Shown piece after piece: positions 1 to 6,914 of a stretch of 18,936 bases of DNA. The stretch covers positions 1-18,936 of the forward strand of contig CAMKTM010000014.1 of NCBI GenBank assembly GCA_946415695.1, in the 5' to 3' direction. Each line of letters begins with the position of its first letter. Position 1 is the stretch's first letter. Origin of the DNA: an uncultured Prevotellaceae bacterium (GTDB lineage: Bacteria; Bacteroidota; Bacteroidia; Bacteroidales; Bacteroidaceae). Both the position numbers and the translations under genes were made by a program. A model generated the notes under the pieces. That model did no database searches, was not told the origin of the DNA, and was given only the letters and a program-made list of their open reading frames with translations.

Positions 1-264
1 AAGCTGGTGGATGCCAAGGTTATCGGTTCTGCCTACGCACTCATCTTCTGGATTCAGAACATAGGTCTGTGGCTCTTCCCCTTGCTCATCGGCAAGGTGT
101 TGGACAAGACCAATCCCGGTGTTACCGACCCGACACAGTTCGACTACACCGCTCCGCTGGTCATGCTGGCCTGCCTCGGCGTGGCAGCCCTCCTGCTTGG
201 CTTCGTCCTGAAGGTCGTCGATAAGAAGAAAGGACTGGGCCTCGAAGAGCCAAACATCAAGTAA
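1..264 (+). CDS. MFS transporter, C-terminal fragment
   Basis: The gene runs in from before the window; 87 codons remain, ending at TAA 262-264. The protein has two hydrophobic segments, one around IFWIQNIGLWLFPLLIG and one around LVMLACLGVAALLLGFVLKV, separated by a short polar loop (TNPGVTDPTQFDY), and it ends in a charged tail with DKKKGLGLE. This is the usual ending of a 12-helix major facilitator protein: helices 11 and 12 followed by a cytoplasmic tail. The tail and loop resemble MFS carriers common in Bacteroides and Prevotella. Substrate cannot be judged from the fragment; a sugar, peptide or other small solute are all possible. Family is fairly sure, substrate unknown. Confidence 0.8.
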   Translation, partial: KLVDAKVIGSAYALIFWIQNIGLWLFPLLIGKVLDKTNPGVTDPTQFDYTAPLVMLACLGVAALLLGFVLKVVDKKKGLGLEEPNIK

Positions 265-314
265 AAAAAGACGTTTTCCAAAGCCCTTGATATTCAAAAG
301 GGCAGGAAATGTTA

Positions 315-446
315 AAATAAAGGCACGCTCTTATTGCGACAAGAGCGTGCCTTTATTGTAATAAGAGCGTGCCTCGTTTGCAAACATGGCGTGCGTTGTT
401 GACAAACATGGCGTGCGTCGTTGACAAACATGGCGTGCGTCGTTTT
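315..446. repeat. Array of six tandem 22-bp near-palindromic units
   Basis: Units begin at 315, 337, 359, 381, 403 and 425, each exactly 22 bp, with no spacers. The last three are almost identical (CAAACATGGCGTGCG start). Units two and three share AAGAGCGTGCCT, and the first unit carries the same core inverted (GGCACGCTCTT). All six have a central GCGTGC or GCACGC flanked by AT-richer arms, so each unit is roughly palindromic about its middle. The same 22-bp period recurs at 7965 and 14668. The function is unknown; it could be a hairpin-type intergenic repeat or a row of protein-binding sites two helical turns apart. Confidence 0.85.
316..357. terminator. Perfect 17-bp hairpin, probable terminator after MFS gene
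   Basis: The arms at 316-332 and 341-357 are perfectly complementary (17 bp) around an 8-base loop. The stem has a GC-rich middle (GGCACGC) and AT ends that supply a T-rich run (CTTTATT) on either strand. It is formed by the first two units of the 22-bp array, which lie in opposite orientation. It sits about 50 bases after the MFS stop codon, so it plausibly ends that transcript. Termination is inference. Confidence 0.5.
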
Positions 447-521
447 CATTTATTGACCGTCGCGAAGGCCAGGTTGTAGGGCGAGATTTGTTTTCGCAAT
501 GTGTTTTTTTCGCCGCTTCCG

Positions 522-556
522 CATAATTCCTAACGCTTAATTCTTAATTCTTAATT
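522..556. repeat. 7-bp-period tandem repeat upstream of GH2 gene
   Basis: Three exact copies of CTTAATT lie at 536-542, 543-549 and 550-556, preceded in the same phase by the diverged heptads CATAATT and CCTAACG. The complement of this word (AATTAAG) reappears after the TetR gene at 12909-12936. Because 7 is not a multiple of 3, the repeat puts TAA codons in every reading frame. Confidence 0.75.
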
Positions 557-564
557 CTTTTTTG

Positions 565-572
565 TACCTTTG
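565..572 (+). promoter_or_regulatory. Promoter -7 box for GH2 operon
   Basis: TACCTTTG matches the Bacteroidetes sigma-ABfr -7 consensus TAnnTTTG exactly. It would start transcription near 579, leaving a leader of about 25 bases before ATG 605. No clear TTG -33 element is seen in the AT-rich heptad repeat upstream. It also rules out the upstream GTG at 572 as the start codon, since that lies inside the box. Confidence 0.65.
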
Positions 573-604
573 TGCACGAAATATACTTCAAAACTTCAAC
601 TGTT

Positions 605-3600
605 ATGACAATAAGACACATTTCTATGCTGCTTGCAGCGTTTGTTCTGGGTGCATTGAGTCTCATGGCTCAAACCATCAGCCCCAATCAAGGCTATCGG
701 CTCGAAATCGGCGACGGCCTTGCCCTCGACAATCAAAATGGTACCATCACCTTCTCTCCCGTCAACAAGAAGTCGCAGACGCAGGTGTGGCGCATCTTGC
801 AGTCCGACCGTCAGGGCTACTGGTGCCTCTACAGCCCCAGTGGCGAGATGGCGCTCGACAACGGCAACCACGGCCCGAAAGAGGGCGAAGTGCTTACTTG
901 GGCCATCAATCCCACCAACCCCAATCAGCAGTGGCTCATCGAAGCCTCGCCCCTGTCTTCCCACAAGGGAGAGGGAGAAGCCGTCGTCCTGACCTGCGCC
1001 GCAAGCAACCTCAAACTCGGCTACAACGACACTTGCCAGCCGGGCGGACACGTCTGGCAAATGAAGGCGGACAACAGCAGCAACAACGTACAGTGGCGTC
1101 TCGTGAAGACAAACCTGAAGGTGGATGAACAGAAATCCGTCGCCATCTCCAAGAACGATTGGGAGAACGAGACCATCTTCGGCATCAACAAAGAACCCGG
1201 ACGCGCCACGATGCTGCTCTATGCCAACAGCAAAGAGATGAAGGCCGATGCCGCATACCAGAAGCCCTGGCTCTGGCCCAACAGCTCCCTGCGCATCATG
1301 CTGAACGGACAATGGAAGTTCCACTGGGTGCCGAAGCCCGAAGACCGCCCAAAGGATTTCTACAAGACGAACTTCGACGCTTCCGCCTGGGCAACCATCC
1401 CCGTCCCTTCCTGCTGGGAGATGCAGGGCTACGGCACACCCATCTATACCAACGTCACCTATCCCATCAAGAACGTGCCGCCACTCATTCGTGGCCAGGA
1501 GGGATACACCGTCCTGAACGAACCGAACGCCGTGGGCAGCTACCGTCGCACCATCAAAGTGCCTGCCTCGTGGAACGGACGAGAAATCTATCTCCACTTC
1601 AACGGCATCTACAGCGCCGCCTACGTCTGGGTGAACGGACAGAAGGTGGGCTATACACAAGGCCCGAACAACGACTCGGAGTTCGACGTGACGAAGTACA
1701 TCAAGCCAGGCACCGAGAACCTCGTCTGCGTTGAGGTCTATCGTTGGAGCGACGGCTCGTACATCGAGGACCAGGACATGTTCCGCATGAGCGGCATACA
1801 TCGCGACGTCTATCTCGAAGCACGCCAGAAGCTGCACGTGCAGGACGTCCGGCTCCGTTCGATGATAGGCGGTCACGGACGCAGAGATGGTCAATCGTCA
1901 ATGGAGAATGGCCAATGGAAACCCAGCCGCGCCTTCCTCGGCATAGAAGTAGCCCTGCAGAACCTCGACAAAAAGCCCACAGATGCCCGCATCGACGTAG
2001 AGCTGGTCGATCCCCAAGGGACTACCATACAGACAGCCATCCTGCAAGTCACAGACATACAGAAAGGCATCAAACCGGCACAACTGCACCTCGAAGTGCA
2101 GAACCCCGAACTTTGGAGCGCCGAAAAGCCCAACCTCTACACCGTCAACATCAGTGTCGGCGGAGACGTCTATACACAGAAGTACGGCTTCCGCAAGATA
2201 GAGAACCGCAACGGACAAGTCTTCATCAACGGCAAGCGCGTGATGTTCAAGGGCGCAGACCGACATGACACACATCCCGTCTATGGCAAGGCTGTCCCCG
2301 TGGAAAGCATGATTGAGGACATCCTCCTGATGAAGCGCAACAACCTCAACACCGTCCGCACCAGCCACTATCCCAACGACCCGCGCATGTATGCCCTCTA
2401 CGACTACTACGGCATCTACACGATGGACGAGTGCGACCTGGAATGTCACGGCAACCACAGCCTCAGCAAGAAGCCAAGCTGGCGAGCTCAGTATGTTGAC
2501 AGGCAGGTGCGCATGGTGCTTCGCGACCGCAACCACCCCAGCGTCATCTTCTGGAGCATGGGTAACGAAAGCGGTGGCGGCGACAACTTCGTGGCTTGCA
2601 AAAAAGCCATTCAGGAGCTCGACGACCGCCTCATCCACTACGAAGGCATGAACGAAGTGGCAGACATGGACAGCCGCATGTATCCTGGCATAGACTACAT
2701 GATAAGACTCGACAAACAGGCCGACCTCCAAGGACGTCCCTTCTTCCTCTGCGAATATGCCCACGCCATGGGCAACGCCATCGGCAACCTACAAGAGTAT
2801 TGGGACTACATAGAGTTCAAGAGCAAACGCATGATAGGCGGCTGCATCTGGGACTGGGTTGACCAAAGCCTCTGCAAGTGGGGCGAACCAAAAACCAATA
2901 TGTACTACGGCGGCGGCTTCGGCGACTATCCCAACGACAACGACTTCTGCTGCAACGGCATCATCACTGCCGACCGCCACGTCACACCGAAACTGCAAGA
3001 AGTAAAGAAGGTATATCAGTACGTTGACTTCAAGCTGACCAACGACAAGAAGATACGCATCCGCAACCGCTACTGCTTCACGCCTCTCAGCCAGTTCACC
3101 TTCCACTACCAACTGCTTCGCGACGGTCGCATGGTAAAGGGCGGCATAACGTCACTGCCCGAAGTGCTGCCCGGCGACAGCTGCTTCATCGACCTTCCCT
3201 GCGAGGTGCCTGCCGAGGAGGGCATCTACCACCTCAACCTCTCGCTGCAACTCCAGAATGCTACCAACTGGGCAGAAGCAGGGCACGAGGTGGCCCGCGA
3301 GCAACTCCTGCTCCGCGACGGCAAACCCACGCTCACGGCGGCTGCCACAACGCCGCTGAACCTGACCTTGGAAGAGAAGAACCAGCAGATAATTGTCACC
3401 GCAGAAGGTTTCGCCTTTGCCGTCAGCAAGCAGACAGGCGCCGTGACTAAACTCCAATACAACGGAAGACCAGTCCTTGTGGCAGGCAGCAGGAAACCTT
3501 TTGGCAACATGATGTTCAACGGTTATCGCAGCATCAGCAACGACCGCAAGGGCGACCTCAAGACCTCCATCGTGTCTCCTGTCGTGACTGCGGAAGGGGC

Positions 3601-4213
3601 AGAAGATGCCGTCATCATCAACGTGAAGTATAATGTCGAGGCTGGCCGCGACAATCAGACCAACGTGCCAGTCGAGACGACATATACCGTTTACAAGGAC
3701 GGAAGCATCGGCGTCAAGAGCTACTTCGGCAACGAAAACAACAAGGACTTCAGCCGCCTTGGTCTCATCGCAGCTCTCGAACCTCGCCTCGGCAATGTGC
3801 AGTGGTTCGGACGTGGCCCGCACGAGAACTATCCCGACCGCAAGACTTCGGCCTTCATGGGCGTATGGGACGGCACGGTCAACGGCATGGCCGAAGAATA
3901 CGAGAAGCCTCAAAGCATGGGCGAACGCTGCGACGTCAAGTGGGTCTCCTTCACCGACGACAAGGGCGAAGGCATCCGCATCTGCACTGGTGGCAGCCTC
4001 GCTTTCAGCGCCCTGCATTATATGGATGAAGAGCTCTGGCAGACAAAGTACTTGCACGAGCTTGACAAGATTCGCCGCCCGGAAATAATCCTGCACCTCG
4101 ACGCTGCGATGCGCGGCCTTGGCAATGCCAGCTGCGGCCCCGGCCCGCTACAAAAGTACGAACTTAAAGAGAAGAACTACAGCTTTGGCTTCGTCATCGA
4201 GCCGATAAAGTAA
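605..4213 (+). CDS. Secreted GH2 beta-galactosidase with N-terminal lectin-like domain
   Basis: This 1202-residue LacZ-type glycoside hydrolase family 2 enzyme is expected to release terminal beta-galactose from oligosaccharides outside the cytoplasm. ATG 605 gives a clear signal peptide ending near residue 22 (ALSLMAQ). Residues about 24-170 look like a ricin-type beta-trefoil (QVWRI, NQQWLIE, NVQWRLV). The GH2 sugar-binding, Ig-like and TIM-barrel domains follow: GADRHDTHP at 550-558 corresponds to the LacZ NRHEH region, the acid/base is Glu655 in WSMGNESGG, and the nucleophile is Glu717 in FFLCEYAHAMGN. A beta-sandwich domain of the LacZ domain 5 type closes the protein (FGRGPHENYPDR). Two low-complexity stretches, residues 115-126 and 428-438, look like repeat DNA read in frame. 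It heads an apparent operon, 27 bases before the next gene. The exact glycosidic specificity is inferred. Confidence 0.93.
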   Translation: MTIRHISMLLAAFVLGALSLMAQTISPNQGYRLEIGDGLALDNQNGTITFSPVNKKSQTQVWRILQSDRQGYWCLYSPSGEMALDNGNHGPKEGEVLTWAINPTNPNQQWLIEASPLSSHKGEGEAVVLTCAASNLKLGYNDTCQPGGHVWQMKADNSSNNVQWRLVKTNLKVDEQKSVAISKNDWENETIFGINKEPGRATMLLYANSKEMKADAAYQKPWLWPNSSLRIMLNGQWKFHWVPKPEDRPKDFYKTNFDASAWATIPVPSCWEMQGYGTPIYTNVTYPIKNVPPLIRGQEGYTVLNEPNAVGSYRRTIKVPASWNGREIYLHFNGIYSAAYVWVNGQKVGYTQGPNNDSEFDVTKYIKPGTENLVCVEVYRWSDGSYIEDQDMFRMSGIHRDVYLEARQKLHVQDVRLRSMIGGHGRRDGQSSMENGQWKPSRAFLGIEVALQNLDKKPTDARIDVELVDPQGTTIQTAILQVTDIQKGIKPAQLHLEVQNPELWSAEKPNLYTVNISVGGDVYTQKYGFRKIENRNGQVFINGKRVMFKGADRHDTHPVYGKAVPVESMIEDILLMKRNNLNTVRTSHYPNDPRMYALYDYYGIYTMDECDLECHGNHSLSKKPSWRAQYVDRQVRMVLRDRNHPSVIFWSMGNESGGGDNFVACKKAIQELDDRLIHYEGMNEVADMDSRMYPGIDYMIRLDKQADLQGRPFFLCEYAHAMGNAIGNLQEYWDYIEFKSKRMIGGCIWDWVDQSLCKWGEPKTNMYYGGGFGDYPNDNDFCCNGIITADRHVTPKLQEVKKVYQYVDFKLTNDKKIRIRNRYCFTPLSQFTFHYQLLRDGRMVKGGITSLPEVLPGDSCFIDLPCEVPAEEGIYHLNLSLQLQNATNWAEAGHEVAREQLLLRDGKPTLTAAATTPLNLTLEEKNQQIIVTAEGFAFAVSKQTGAVTKLQYNGRPVLVAGSRKPFGNMMFNGYRSISNDRKGDLKTSIVSPVVTAEGAEDAVIINVKYNVEAGRDNQTNVPVETTYTVYKDGSIGVKSYFGNENNKDFSRLGLIAALEPRLGNVQWFGRGPHENYPDRKTSAFMGVWDGTVNGMAEEYEKPQSMGERCDVKWVSFTDDKGEGIRICTGGSLAFSALHYMDEELWQTKYLHELDKIRRPEIILHLDAAMRGLGNASCGPGPLQKYELKEKNYSFGFVIEPIK
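949..980 (+). repeat. REP-like hairpin inside GH2 coding sequence
   Basis: CCCCTGTCTTCCCAC followed by AAGGGAGAGGGAG resembles, in degraded form, the CCCCTCTCC / GGAGAGGGG hairpins at 13790-13807 and 13841-13860. It is translated as SPLSSHKGEGEA in the middle of the lectin-like domain. It may be a decayed in-frame REP insertion; chance similarity of a proline/glycine-rich loop is possible. Confidence 0.35.
1889..1916 (+). repeat. 7-bp-period repeat inside GH2 coding sequence
   Basis: Four consecutive heptads, GGTCAAT, CGTCAAT, GGAGAAT and GGCCAAT, encode the low-complexity stretch GQSSMENGQW (residues about 428-438) between two strands of the Ig-like domain. The periodicity matches the intergenic heptad arrays elsewhere in the window. 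It looks like repeat DNA accepted into a surface loop. Confidence 0.65.
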
Positions 4214-4240
4214 TTCGATTCCTCCGAACATCTGATTTTT

Positions 4241-4474
4241 ATGACACCAGAAGAACTTTCTCTTGAAGAACAAGTCGAGCGCATCCGCCGCAAGCGGGCT
4301 GGGCAGCACGACAGCACGAAGGTAAGGATGGCGCTCAACACGCTGTTCCTCGTGCTGGCTGCCGTCGGGCTTGGCATGTACTTCTTCGGCGGAGACAATC
4401 ATGTGCCGGCACTCATCGTCATTGCTGTCGGCATGTTGTTCAAGGTGGTGGAATTCATCCTAAGAATCCTCTGA
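4241..4474 (+). CDS. Small two-helix membrane protein, function unknown
   Basis: This is a 77-residue protein. Residues 1-32 are charged and probably helical (SLEEQVERIRRKRAGQHD), then come two hydrophobic segments, about 33-49 (TLFLVLAAVGLGMYFFG) and 55-77 (VPALIVIAVGMLFKVVEFIL). There is no signal peptide cleavage site, so it is probably an inner-membrane protein with a cytoplasmic N-terminus. It lies between the GH2 gene (27-base gap) and the porin gene (20-base gap), all on the same strand, so it is likely cotranscribed with both. I do not recognise a named family. The coding call rests on spacing, ATG start and a well-formed protein. Confidence 0.75.
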   Translation: MTPEELSLEEQVERIRRKRAGQHDSTKVRMALNTLFLVLAAVGLGMYFFGGDNHVPALIVIAVGMLFKVVEFILRIL

Positions 4475-4504
4475 AAAGGTGAAAAGGTAAAAAGGTGAAA
4501 AGAA
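4473..4504 (+). repeat. 8-bp tandem repeat spanning stop and start codons
   Basis: GAAAAGGT at 4473-4480 and 4481-4488 is followed by AAAAAGGT (4489-4496) and GAAAAGAA (4497-4504). The array begins inside the TGA stop of the 77-residue gene and supplies the GTG start codon of the porin gene. The AAGG in each copy is the only Shine-Dalgarno-like sequence nearby. Confidence 0.7.
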
Positions 4505-6762
4505 GGCTCTACATATTGCCGTTCCTTGCGCTATGGCTGATAGCGGGCGTCCATTGCTCAAAGGCTTTGGCTCAGGCACATCGTGTCAATCAGGACGGAA
4601 GCAATGCCGCCCTCTATGACGATGGTGACACTTACATTGTTTCGGAGAACGGTTCCTACGTAGATGGTGCAGGCAACCGCACGACGTGGGGACGAGACAC
4701 CACGAAGTATGGCAGCGAGAAGAATATCCCCATCGGGCAGTTCCAATGGATTCTTGAGCCACGCCTCGGCACGGTTGTTGACGCAGAGAATAATGACACC
4801 GTTGTGCACGACTTCTATAAGTGGAATGCCACAGACGGCTATACAGGCGAGTACAATTATCTTGCCAATATCGGTTCCCCGCGTTTGAGCCGACTCTACT
4901 TCAACCGCGACAATACTTCCGACGAGTTCCTCTTCCTTCAGCCCTTCAGCTTCTTCCGAGGCTCGCTGCAGGACTTTCGTTTCACCAACACTAAAAGTCC
5001 TATCACGAACCTTGCCTATCATACTTGCGGCAACAGGCAGACGGGCGAGGACCGTGTGCGAGGCTACTTCGCCACCAACATCAACAAGCTGGCGGGCTTG
5101 GGCTTCAAGTTAGACTACAACTACGGCGTCGGCTATTACTATGCTCAGCCCAACAGCATGTTTGGCGGAACCATCTATGGCTATTACCGAGGCGAGCGCT
5201 ATAACATTCATGCCTATGTCGGGGTCAACCACATGAAGATGGGCGAGAATGGCGGCATCGAGGACGACCGCTACATCGAGGACCCGTTGAGCTTCGGAAA
5301 GAAATATGACTCTAAGGATATTCCGACGATGCTCGACCAGACTTGGAACCGCAACCACGAGCAGCACTATTACCTGACGCATCGCTACAACCTCGGCTTC
5401 AGTCGCATCCTCGAAGTGCCGGATTCGCTGAAGCCTGTGCCGCCGTCCGAGGCGAATTTGCTTTCCGAACTGCCCGACAGCCTGCAGACTGTTCTGCGCG
5501 AGGATACCGTGGCGCGTAGAGTCGTTGTTGACTCTCTTCTGCAGGTCTGGCGTGATGCACAGATTGTGCCCAAGGAGTTTGTTCCTGTCACAAGCATCAT
5601 CCACACCTTCGAGGTCAGCAACCTCAAGCATGAGTATTTGTCGCGCGGCACGACAAAAAACTACTACACCAATTCATATTATGGGGACGGAAACATGATG
5701 CGTGACGAATCGCGAGGACTTTCCGTGCGTAACACCTTCGGCATTGCTCTGCGCGAGGGCTTCAACAAGTGGGCACAGATGGGCATAACGCTTTTCGGCA
5801 CTCATAAACTGCGTACCTATAAGCTAATGGACTTGAATGGCGGAATGACGAACTACACGGAAAACGACCTTTCTGTCGGTGGCGAGTTGGCACGTATGCA
5901 GGGTTCCCGCTTCCACTACAACGTCTCGGCCGAGGTGTGGCTCGTAGGCAAACATGTGGGCGACTTGAATGTCGATGGCAAGACTGACCTGACGTTGCGC
6001 CTTGGCCGACGCGACACGCTCCTTGCCGACCTCCATGTCGGTTTCATGCACCGCAAGCCGTCCTTCTTCTTCCGCCACTACCACTCGCAAGTCGCTTGGT
6101 GGGACAATAACGACCTGAACCGCGAGGTGCGCCTCAAGGTGGAAGGGACGTTGCGCCTGAAGAAGTTTGGCACAAGGCTGCATGTCGGCTTTGAAAATGT
6201 GTCGAACTACACCTACTTTGGCATGCAGAACACGTTGCTCGACGCGTCGAAGACCGAGAGCCTTCTGCCCACCGACTACAGTCACGCTGTCAGTGTGATG
6301 CAGACAGGCAGTGTGCAAGTGTTGGGCATTACTCTTGCCCAGGACCTCAAGTGGAAGGTTATCCATTGGGACAATCTGGTGAGCTTTCAGACAAGCACCA
6401 ATCAGGATGCCCTTCCGCTGCCCAAGCTCAATATCTACACCAATCTCTATCTTGTCTTCCGCATTGCCAAGGTGCTGCACGTGCAACTGGGCGGCGACAT
6501 GCGTTTCTTTACGTCATACTACGGCCCCGACTACAGCCCGGCCATCCAGCAGTTTGCCGTGCAGGACACACGCCATCCGCGGACGAAGATAGGCGGCTAT
6601 CCCATCGTCGGCGCATACTTGAACTTGCACCTCAAGCATTGCCGCATGTACGTCTCCGTGCGTCACGTCAATTCCGGCTCCGGCCACTCTTTCCTCGTGC
6701 CGCACTATCCCATCAACCCCCTTACCGTCAACATGGGACTTAGCTGGAACTTCTTCAATTAA
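4495..6762 (+). CDS. Putative outer-membrane porin (Bacteroidetes Porin_10-like)
   Basis: The 755-residue protein has a signal peptide (MKRRLYILPFLALWLIAGVH, cleavage probably after ALAQ) and a body rich in alternating aromatic and polar strands typical of a large beta-barrel. The GRDTTKYGSEKNIP and NIGSPRLSRLYF regions are typical of the Bacteroidetes putative porin family. The last residues, MGLSWNFFN, form a final barrel strand with C-terminal aromatics. It should sit in the outer membrane and pass small solutes; substrate is unknown. The start is GTG 4495: an in-frame TAA at 4489 blocks any earlier start, and the next possible starts would lose the charged end of the signal peptide. It is probably cotranscribed with the two upstream genes. 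Confidence 0.85.
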   Translation: MKRRLYILPFLALWLIAGVHCSKALAQAHRVNQDGSNAALYDDGDTYIVSENGSYVDGAGNRTTWGRDTTKYGSEKNIPIGQFQWILEPRLGTVVDAENNDTVVHDFYKWNATDGYTGEYNYLANIGSPRLSRLYFNRDNTSDEFLFLQPFSFFRGSLQDFRFTNTKSPITNLAYHTCGNRQTGEDRVRGYFATNINKLAGLGFKLDYNYGVGYYYAQPNSMFGGTIYGYYRGERYNIHAYVGVNHMKMGENGGIEDDRYIEDPLSFGKKYDSKDIPTMLDQTWNRNHEQHYYLTHRYNLGFSRILEVPDSLKPVPPSEANLLSELPDSLQTVLREDTVARRVVVDSLLQVWRDAQIVPKEFVPVTSIIHTFEVSNLKHEYLSRGTTKNYYTNSYYGDGNMMRDESRGLSVRNTFGIALREGFNKWAQMGITLFGTHKLRTYKLMDLNGGMTNYTENDLSVGGELARMQGSRFHYNVSAEVWLVGKHVGDLNVDGKTDLTLRLGRRDTLLADLHVGFMHRKPSFFFRHYHSQVAWWDNNDLNREVRLKVEGTLRLKKFGTRLHVGFENVSNYTYFGMQNTLLDASKTESLLPTDYSHAVSVMQTGSVQVLGITLAQDLKWKVIHWDNLVSFQTSTNQDALPLPKLNIYTNLYLVFRIAKVLHVQLGGDMRFFTSYYGPDYSPAIQQFAVQDTRHPRTKIGGYPIVGAYLNLHLKHCRMYVSVRHVNSGSGHSFLVPHYPINPLTVNMGLSWNFFN

Positions 6763-6770
6763 AACCTGTG

Positions 6771-6870
6771 GTTAGAGGTAAGAAGTTAGAGGTAAGAGAA
6801 TACCATAGGACCCTTGACCAGCTGCCCAGACATCTCTCTAACCACCAACCTCTAACTCCTAACCACCAAC
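6771..6870. repeat. Inverted pair of 7-bp-period arrays after porin gene
   Basis: The left block at 6771-6798 reads in heptads GTTAGAG, GTAAGAA, GTTAGAG, GTAAGAG. The right block at 6836-6870 reads CTCTAAC, CACCAAC, CTCTAAC, TCCTAAC, CACCAAC. CTCTAAC is the reverse complement of GTTAGAG, so the transcript could fold back over the 37 bases between the blocks. This could serve as a loose terminator for the porin transcript, though there is no T-run. Confidence 0.7.
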
Positions 6871-6871
6871 C

Positions 6872-6914
6872 ATGAACTTTGAATTGTTAATTTTGAATTT
6901 ATAAATTTTGAATT
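6872..6914 (+). repeat. AT-rich 7-bp-period repeat at oxidoreductase start
   Basis: In phase, the heptads are ATGAACT, TTGAATT, GTTAATT, TTGAATT, one 8-base unit TATAAATT, then TTGAATT. The last copy supplies the TTG start codon of the oxidoreductase at 6908. The first carries an ATG that opens a 10-codon in-frame reading frame closed by TAA 6902-6904. Confidence 0.65.

Larger units (their letters stand above)
265..604. other. Intergenic region between MFS gene and GH2 gene
   Basis: These 340 bases contain no convincing gene. They hold a six-unit array of 22-bp repeats (315-446) whose first two units form a strong hairpin, a weaker hairpin near 283-303 (GCCCTT / AAGGGC), a 7-bp-period repeat (522-556), and a promoter -7 box just before the GH2 gene. 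I see nothing in 447-520. Confidence 0.7.

Noticed and set aside
315..446. CRISPR array
   Set aside because: Units touch each other with no unique spacers, there are only three to six units, and no cas genes are in view.
596..1894. Long minus-strand open frame (432 codons) opposite the GH2 gene
   Set aside because: It lies wholly opposite a well-supported gene, encodes a Val/His/Asp-rich low-information product, and is explained by the GC-biased third positions of GH2.
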